Of a stretch of 64,000 nucleotides of DNA, positions 57,720 through 64,000 are shown piece after piece (the stretch's first letter is position 1; each line of letters opens with the position of its first letter). The translations under genes were made by a program, and so were the position numbers. Source of the stretch: Tomocerus qinae (taxonomy: Eukaryota; Arthropoda; Collembola; Entomobryomorpha; Tomoceridae); assembly GCA_020055645.1 (NCBI GenBank), contig CM034546.1, forward strand, positions 24,676,001 to 24,740,000, written 5' to 3'. The notes below the pieces were generated by a model that was not told where the DNA came from, did not search any database, and saw only the letters and a list, made by a program, of their open reading frames with translations.

Positions 57720-59760
57720 AGGCATTACTACGAGTAGTGAGCGGGTTTACATTTATAAAATCTAGGTATTTACTGAAGTACGGGGGACAAACATCATAAT
57801 AAAAAATGAATTTCATACTTATACATGTAAGAAGAGAATAGCTAATTTAAGGAATTTGTACTACGGGATCACATTTATCTCTATTAAGTACAAAACGTCC
57901 ACATGACCGTAGTAGTTTATGTATAATATCTATACTGTACTTTGGAGAATTTCCCCATACCGCACACATGTATTGTACAATATGCATTACTAATGTATTT
58001 ACAACAGCTTTTCTATTAATAAATGACATGTAGGGCAGGAGCGGCTATAGCGACCATAACTTACAATTACATTTTTGTTTAAAGTCAGTAATATGTTCAG
58101 TCCACTTAAGAGCGGCGTCAATAACTAAACCTAAACATTTTATTTTTTCCACAGATACAATAGTAGTGTCATTAACAGTAAAACTCACTTTACCTACAGA
58201 CTACAAAATGAGGTCTACCGACGACCATAAAAAGAGTATTATCTACATTCAACTCTATTCTATTTTCAGACATCCAATTTAGAACTGATAAATTACCATC
58301 CTTAAGTAGATCTGTAAGGGCCATAATAGAATCAGGAAGACCAGCAATGGTTAGTGGGGTATCATCAGCAAATACAACACTTAAACTATTTCTTATATTA
58401 CTTGGAAGGTCATTTAAGGAAGATAGTACACAAAATAGGCCCTAATATACTACCCTGGGGAACCCCAAGAGATGTGTAACCAATGTCGGAGACACTATCA
58501 TCATCGAAAAAAACAAATTGTCCTCTATTACTCAAATAGGATTCGAACCATTAAGGGTGAATACCATACCATGTTAATTTAGTTAAAAGTTGTTTCCTAA
58601 CGATTGTAACAAATTGTTTTCTTAAATCTAGTGATAAAAGTAAACATATATTTCCTTTACCTATATTTGTAAACATAAAGTCTTTTAATGCCAATGAGGG
58701 AATGTACAGTAGAATGTTTTGCCCTAAAACCAAATTGTTGATTGCACAGTATCTTATTTTTGTCCAAATAATCTAACAGATTAACAGACTTATCAGCATA
58801 GTCTGGAATATTACAAAGTTTACTTTGAAAAGGAGGGTAGGCTTTGGCTAAATTAATTGTAAATATATTAACAAAATATTCATTAATACTATTAGCAGGA
58901 AGTGTAACTGCATTATTATTTTTAGGTAAGTAATAAGATAAGATAGTAAGATTGACATGATTTTTAGATTAACTCCTTATGAGTTCCTTTACCTGTTTCT
59001 TAAGAGACTTATAATTATCTACATTAGCAATAGTTGGTGTATTTCGACTAAGTTTGAAGGCCCTATCACGTTCAGCTTTAACAATTAATGCAGTATCTGA
59101 TTTTCTAAATTCCTTTGGATATTGTACAAACGACTTTGAAATAATTGGCGCAGACACATCAAATATACTGATAATTTTACTGCTTATGTTGTTTACTCTT
59201 GTCTTATAGTTACGAAACGAAATACATTTTTATGGTACTTGATTTTTTCATTCAATTTAATGTCAGCGATTACTAAGGAATGGCCGGAAACACAAGGGTC
59301 ACTTAAATTAACACTGACGACATTTTTAACCTTATCAGTAATAAAGGGATCTGAAATTGTATCCTTCCTAGTTGGAATATTTACAAATTGTGTAATATTA
59401 AGAGAGCATAAAAGTAGATGTAGTTTATTAAATTATAGATAACTAGTTGGTAAATTAAAATCCCCATGAACATACATGGTTTTGTCATAGCTACATAAAG
59501 TCTAAACATGTCAGGTCGTTGCTCATACCCTCAGCACTGTAATCAGGAGAGCGATATATACATAGTACAATGAACGATTTGGTAAACTTAAATTGAATTG
59601 GCAGTGCAAGGAATTCAACATTAGTATTACTATCTAATTCAGTCTTACATTTAAAAATATACTCCTTGCATTTAAACACTTGGCTGGTAAAAATACCTAC
59701 ACCACCACCACCCCTTTAACATCGGTTACTCTGTCTTTCCCATATAATTCATATCCAGGT
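57720..59760 (-). mobile_element. Decayed LINE, coding part
   Basis: On the minus strand, endonuclease pieces lie at 59760-59491 (ELYGKDRVTDVKGGGG, IYRSPDY). RT pieces lie at 58733-58551 (LLLSLDLRKQFVTI, matching the DL.KAFD block) and near 58440 (a GVPQGSILGPI-like block read across frames). The C-terminal WGNSPKYSIDIIHK segment is at 58029-57847. Multiple stops and frameshifts are present. The 3' end is cut off by the foldback element and resumes at 55020-55316. Confidence 0.8.
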
Positions 59761-60395
59761 ATTTATTTTATTTTTATTACTTTATATCCAGGAAAGATTT
59801 TATTTTTTACTGCTCATATAAAATTAATGTGGGCTATGGACAGAGGCTTAGTATCGGACGGGGATGAAAAAGATTACTTGACTTTTTCATTTCATCCGTT
59901 ATTTCAATCCCTTAATCAACGAATCAACATAGTAAGCAAATGATTCAAGTATTTATTTTTCAATCCAAAATATTGTGATAAAGACATTACATTATGTTTA
60001 TCTCAATATTTAGGAAATAGATGTTAATAAATAAATGTTAAAAGTCGAATATTTTCAATATTATAGTTTTCAAGTTCGTCTATATTAAGTCGCCTCGCCT
60101 ATACCTAATAACTACTTAATAACTTGCCAATCAATTATTTGATTCATATACTTTTGAGTTTACCGTCAAATTCCTACTAATCGAATCGACAAATTCACTT
60201 CCATTATAATAAAAGTCTTCTTCCACATCGCCCAAATAAAGAGTCTAAATAAATATTATTTTAAATTTGAATATGGAACAATAATAGTAGAAGTCCCGTG
60301 AACCACAGTAGATGGCGGATGCTACTGCAAAAACCCAGCAAAAACCCTAAAAGCCGGATTTTTGGGGTTTTCATAGAAAAAACCCTGCCTTTTCC
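59761..60395. other. Intergenic, nothing recognised
   Basis: No gene supported; a poly-T/A-rich stretch abuts the LINE 5' end. Confidence 0.5.
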
Positions 60396-60399
60396 ATGC

Positions 60400-60668
60400 C
60401 CTGATTATAATTAATATTTATTCTCTGACATAATTAATATCTATTCACTAGTATAAACATTATCTATTCACTAGTTTAATTAATACCTACTCACTAGTAT
60501 AATTAATATCTATTCACTAGTTTAATTAATATCTATTCACTAGTTTAAATAATATCTACTCACTAGTATAATTAATATCTATTCACTAGTATAATTAATA
60601 ACTCTTCACTAGTATAATTAATAACTCTTCACCAGTATAATTAATAACTTTTCACTAGTATAATTAAA
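60400..60668. repeat. ~23-bp minisatellite, about 12 copies
   Basis: TATAATTAATATCTATTCAC followed by TAG recurs with small changes. The last units vary to AACTCTTCACTAG. Confidence 0.9.
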
Positions 60669-61160
60669 ATCTTCTGGACAGTATCGTCCAGGATGAAATT
60701 CGTACGTTTAAAGCGCAACTTGGTTTGTTTTTACCAGCAAAATATGTATCGGTAGTACTATATTTTTTATTATACGTTCAGTGGTAAAAACATTCAGATA
60801 AGGGTGCTGCCTGTGTTGCCGGTAAAATGATTTTGCAACAATGTATATCGGCAACCCGAGCAAAACGAGGTACCACTTCCTAAATTCAGCCCAAATTAGC
60901 ATGTTTAAATTTTGTTTTTGCGTTTTTGGAAATCATGGATTGATAAAGACATTATTTATACAAATCATAACAAACTTTAAAATAGCACGTAGTTCATCTA
61001 TTTTTGGCTTACAGCCTTGTTTTAAACCATTTTTATTTGTATTTTAAGTAACGATTTAAACAATGTTTTTGGTCAGTAAACAACAGCTCGTTTAAAGGGA
61101 AATAGGTCAAAAAATAATACCGTCGGAAATCTTTTTCTACTTTAATAATGAAAATCTTAT

Positions 61161-64000
61161 TTATGTAATAATGAAATGGCGATTGTTTTGGGAAAAAATA
61201 ATGTCCTTTAATGGTTGAGGGTCGAAATTTCGTATAAGAAATAGTAGATACGCTAATAAAGAATGACATTTATCGGTTGGGTTTAAACTATAGCATTCTT
61301 TCAGGATTTCGAGATCATAAATTTGTTGTTGTTCTGCCAATTTTTTTAAAGATTTCCAACTGAAATTGTCCAATGTATAGTAAATTATGTCTCTGCCAGT
61401 ATTGTCTTTGTCAAAAGCAATTTTTTTTACATATTCGATGTCTAAATTCCCAATAAGGTACTCCAATAAGCCTTTTGCTGTTGTCATGTGGTCCTTTATT
61501 ATAGCTAGATGAAGAAGGTTTCGTTCCTTGGAATCTTTGGAAGTAATCAAATCTTTTAACGCTTTTATACCTAAATTATTCTTAACAAAGTCTAAAACCT
61601 CTTTGACGCCAATTAAGTTATTTTTCTTTATTGCACAGTGAATGAAGTTAAAACCAGCGTTATCTACGTGCATAACCATATATTTAAGATGATTAGAGGT
61701 AAAATGCTCTTTTACGTATTCCAGTAATTCTACAGCGGTAACCTTACTGTCAGAATTGTTAGTTAAAAACAACAAGTTTCTTCCCATATTAACTTTAACA
61801 AAAAATAACTGAATGTCAATATTATTTAAATAGTCCAAAAGTTCTGTAAGTAACTCAGATTCTGAATTTTGGTTAAAAATTATTAAGTGTCCAGGAATTC
61901 TTCCTGCACAATTCTTTTCATATAGCATTTGCTTGACTTTTTCTAAGTCAAAATATTCTTTGAAGCGCTCTAATATTATAGTTACAGATCCATAGGATTG
62001 ATGTCTCATAGCATAGTGAAAATGATTATTCCTATTTCCATCTTTTTGTGATATCATTTTCAACATTGAGTCTTCTTCAAAATTGTTATTACAAAATTCC
62101 AATAGCTTTAAAACTGAATCCAACGATTTATATTCTATGGCATAATGAAATACGCTGCATCCAGTGTCATCTTTCTCAAGTAACATTTCCGTGAGGTTGG
62201 TCACATTGTCACATATGTCACATTTGCCACATTTGCCACATTTGTCACATTGGTCACATTTGTCACATTTGTCACGTTTGCCACTACTATCATATTTGCT
62301 ACATTTGTCACATTTGTCACATTTGTCACATTTGCTTTCAAAGTGGTCTAAAATTTCAGAAAGTGAACCAAAATTTTTATTACTCATTGCTAAATGTAAA
62401 GGAATTTTTCCTTGGTTATTCTTTTTTAAAATAAGCTGTCTAGTTGAGTCGTTGTCCAAAATGTTATTGGAAAGCTCCAACACTCGTAGTGCCGACGTAC
62501 AATTTTTATATTTCATTGCATAGTGCAAAAGATTGTTTCCTCTGCTATCTGTTTGCAAAATTATTTTCTTTGTAAATCCGCACTGAAAATTTTTCTTAAT
62601 GTAGTCTAATATTCCCATTGTAGACTTAAACGTCTTATACGCAGTGACATAAAAAAGTAGGTTACGACCGCTCTTATCTTCCCTAGAAATCATATCCTGC
62701 ACAGTTTCGTCGCCACATTTATCTTTGAGGTAACTCAAAAGGGACAAACCACAACTTGGTGCTTGGTAATCCACCACATAGTTCAATATAGTGCGTCCAT
62801 TCTTATCTATCTCCTGAAACATTTTCGCAACATATTTCAAGTCAAAGTTTTCCACAACATAATCTAATAATAGGGTAAATGATTTAAATGGTTTATATTG
62901 CATAGCATAGTGCAAAAATATGCTTCCCTTTCTATCTTTCCCACAACACAATTCTCTAATGCAATTGGGGTTCAAAATATTTTTGAAGTAGTCCAAAAGT
63001 TCAGTACCTGATTCCTTATCTTCATTGAACATCGCTAAGTGCAGAGGATATCTTCCATCTTTATCTTTTTCCAAAACCATAATTTCTATTGATCCTTTGT
63101 TAAAATTGTCTTTAATGTAATCTAGAAAGCTTATGATTGATTTAAAAGGTTGGCATTCCATTACACAGTGTAAAATATTACAATTGTTTTTATCCTTCTC
63201 GTAAATTATATTTTTCAACAATTCTGAGAGAGAATTGTTTTTTAAATAATTTAATATTCCTATTGCTGATTCGAGTGTTTTGTTTTTGTCTACTGCTAAA
63301 TGCAAAGGAGTTTTGCCATTAACATCTTTTTCTAAAAGCAATTTCTTAATTGAATCAGCGTCAAAATAGTCCAATAAATCTTCTATTAACTTCAGTGTTT
63401 TGTACATTACAACGTAATGCAAAAGATTACGTCCATTTTTATCGGCTCTAAAAATCATTTGAATAACCATTTTTGGATCAAACATTTCTGTGAAATAGTT
63501 CACTATTTGTTTTATTGACTGGATTTTTGGATTGGACAATGCCAGGTGCAGATGCGTTTTGTTATCCACATCCTCTTTAAAAACCATTTTCTTTATCAGT
63601 TCGCTGTTAAAAATGTTCCTAAAGTACTTCAATAATTCTATTATAGATTGAATATCGTTATTGCTCATGATTAGGTGCAAAATGTTTTTTCCATCCATCT
63701 GGTCTTCTAAAACCATAGTTATCACTGTATTTACTTCAAAAATGGTTTTGTAGAAATTAAAAATTTCTATGACTGATTTTGAACTCTTGTGCTGTACAGC
63801 ATAATGAAGTGGTATTTTCATGTATTGAGGTTTTCCAACATAAGCTGTCATGAATTCAGGGCCTAAATTAAGTTTTAAGTACTCCAGCAACCCCTTAGCT
63901 AACCTGAAATTTTCGATATCTATAGCCAATTGCAAAGGAGATTTTTTTGTGTTGTCCTTAGCAAACGCAATCTCTTTCATTGTAGCAGTATCAAAGTTAA
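61161..64000 (-). CDS. Long ankyrin-type repeat protein, 3' part (at least 939 aa)
   Basis: One open frame runs from beyond the window end to a stop at 61161. The ATG at 63980 is probably internal, because the frame stays open upstream (NFDTAT) and fits the repeat. About 20 repeats are visible. Most have a 43-residue period rather than the usual 33 and follow a pattern EKD.(D/N)G...LH(L/Y)A....S...(I/L)LDY(L/F)K. The TPLHLA-type turn and paired helices are ankyrin hallmarks, and the extra ten residues lengthen the second helix. Repeat 13 is followed by a Cys-rich insert (about residues 546-590 of the visible part). No membrane span or catalytic domain is visible. It is likely a scaffold or recognition protein; the partner is unknown. 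Confidence 0.8.
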   Translation of the reverse strand, partial: NFDTATMKEIAFAKDNTKKSPLQLAIDIENFRLAKGLLEYLKLNLGPEFMTAYVGKPQYMKIPLHYAVQHKSSKSVIEIFNFYKTIFEVNTVITMVLEDQMDGKNILHLIMSNNDIQSIIELLKYFRNIFNSELIKKMVFKEDVDNKTHLHLALSNPKIQSIKQIVNYFTEMFDPKMVIQMIFRADKNGRNLLHYVVMYKTLKLIEDLLDYFDADSIKKLLLEKDVNGKTPLHLAVDKNKTLESAIGILNYLKNNSLSELLKNIIYEKDKNNCNILHCVMECQPFKSIISFLDYIKDNFNKGSIEIMVLEKDKDGRYPLHLAMFNEDKESGTELLDYFKNILNPNCIRELCCGKDRKGSIFLHYAMQYKPFKSFTLLLDYVVENFDLKYVAKMFQEIDKNGRTILNYVVDYQAPSCGLSLLSYLKDKCGDETVQDMISREDKSGRNLLFYVTAYKTFKSTMGILDYIKKNFQCGFTKKIILQTDSRGNNLLHYAMKYKNCTSALRVLELSNNILDNDSTRQLILKKNNQGKIPLHLAMSNKNFGSLSEILDHFESKCDKCDKCDKCSKYDSSGKRDKCDKCDQCDKCGKCGKCDICDNVTNLTEMLLEKDDTGCSVFHYAIEYKSLDSVLKLLEFCNNNFEEDSMLKMISQKDGNRNNHFHYAMRHQSYGSVTIILERFKEYFDLEKVKQMLYEKNCAGRIPGHLIIFNQNSESELLTELLDYLNNIDIQLFFVKVNMGRNLLFLTNNSDSKVTAVELLEYVKEHFTSNHLKYMVMHVDNAGFNFIHCAIKKNNLIGVKEVLDFVKNNLGIKALKDLITSKDSKERNLLHLAIIKDHMTTAKGLLEYLIGNLDIEYVKKIAFDKDNTGRDIIYYTLDNFSWKSLKKLAEQQQIYDLEILKECYSLNPTDKCHSLLAYLLFLIRNFDPQPLKDIIFSQNNRHFIIT
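62212..62336 (-). repeat. 9-bp tandem repeat coding CDKC motifs
   Basis: The unit CATTTGTCA on the plus strand repeats with changes, giving runs of Cys-Asp-Lys-Cys and Cys-Gly-Lys in the protein. It sits in frame inside the ankyrin-type gene, and its length is a multiple of nine, so the frame is preserved. Confidence 0.85.

Noticed and set aside
58549-58560. GATTCGAACC-like tRNA T-loop
   Set aside because: It lies within LINE coding sequence, and no cloverleaf can be built around it.
59680-59943. Plus-strand 87-codon ORF
   Set aside because: It begins in the complement of LINE endonuclease sequence and has no independent support.
62164-62523. Plus-strand ORF rich in His-Leu-Ser
   Set aside because: Complement of the CDKC repeat in the ankyrin gene.

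Overview
The window is AT-rich nuclear DNA of an animal, most likely an arthropod. Genes are split by short GT-AG introns. It carries insulin-degrading enzyme, two F-box paralogs, a gustatory-receptor-like gene and an exon resembling the C-terminus of an ionotropic receptor, set among LINE-type retrotransposons, foldback elements and satellite DNA. A springtail or similar hexapod would fit this mix, but that is a guess; no marker here fixes the taxon.

Region 1 (0-21.3 kb) is a cluster of very small minus-strand genes. Five three-exon paralogs (A-E, 93-106 aa) each start with a 69-bp exon encoding a hydrophobic leader beginning MQK. A hydrophobic second exon with the core GG(V/I)SG(G/E) follows, then a third exon rich in basic cleavage-like sites. 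A+B and C+D lie in two copies of a ~5 kb segmental duplication (about 2380-7400 and 11352-16450), separated by a ~3.2 kb array of a ~97-bp satellite. E is divergent and stands alone. An unrelated two-exon secreted peptide gene lies at 21.0-21.3 kb. I recognise no known family for these peptides, and they are the best candidate here for undescribed biology.

Region 2 (22-28 kb) holds a 5'-truncated LINE, small inverted-repeat elements and a three-exon multi-membrane-span receptor (422 aa, gustatory-receptor-like). Region 3 (29-37.2 kb) contains two tandem F-box genes (571 and 573 aa) with repeatedly duplicated upstream DNA. Region 4 (38.7-45.4 kb) is a complete 18-exon insulin-degrading enzyme gene (977 aa); all introns are GT-AG and phase-consistent, and two carry inverted-repeat insertions.

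Region 5 (45.5-60.7 kb) is mostly mobile DNA: a LINE with endonuclease and reverse transcriptase broken by a frameshift, a ~350-bp inverted repeat flanking it, a Tc1/mariner-like deletion derivative, an orphan ionotropic-receptor-like exon, and a second decayed LINE split by a large foldback element full of minisatellite. Region 6 (61.2-64.0 kb) is the 3' part of a gene for a long ankyrin-type protein with 43-residue repeats and a Cys-Asp-Lys-Cys insert; it runs off the window end.

The host genes have no obvious shared pathway. What links the region is local duplication: peptide genes, F-box genes, satellite and ankyrin repeats all show it. No tRNA, rRNA or CRISPR was found.
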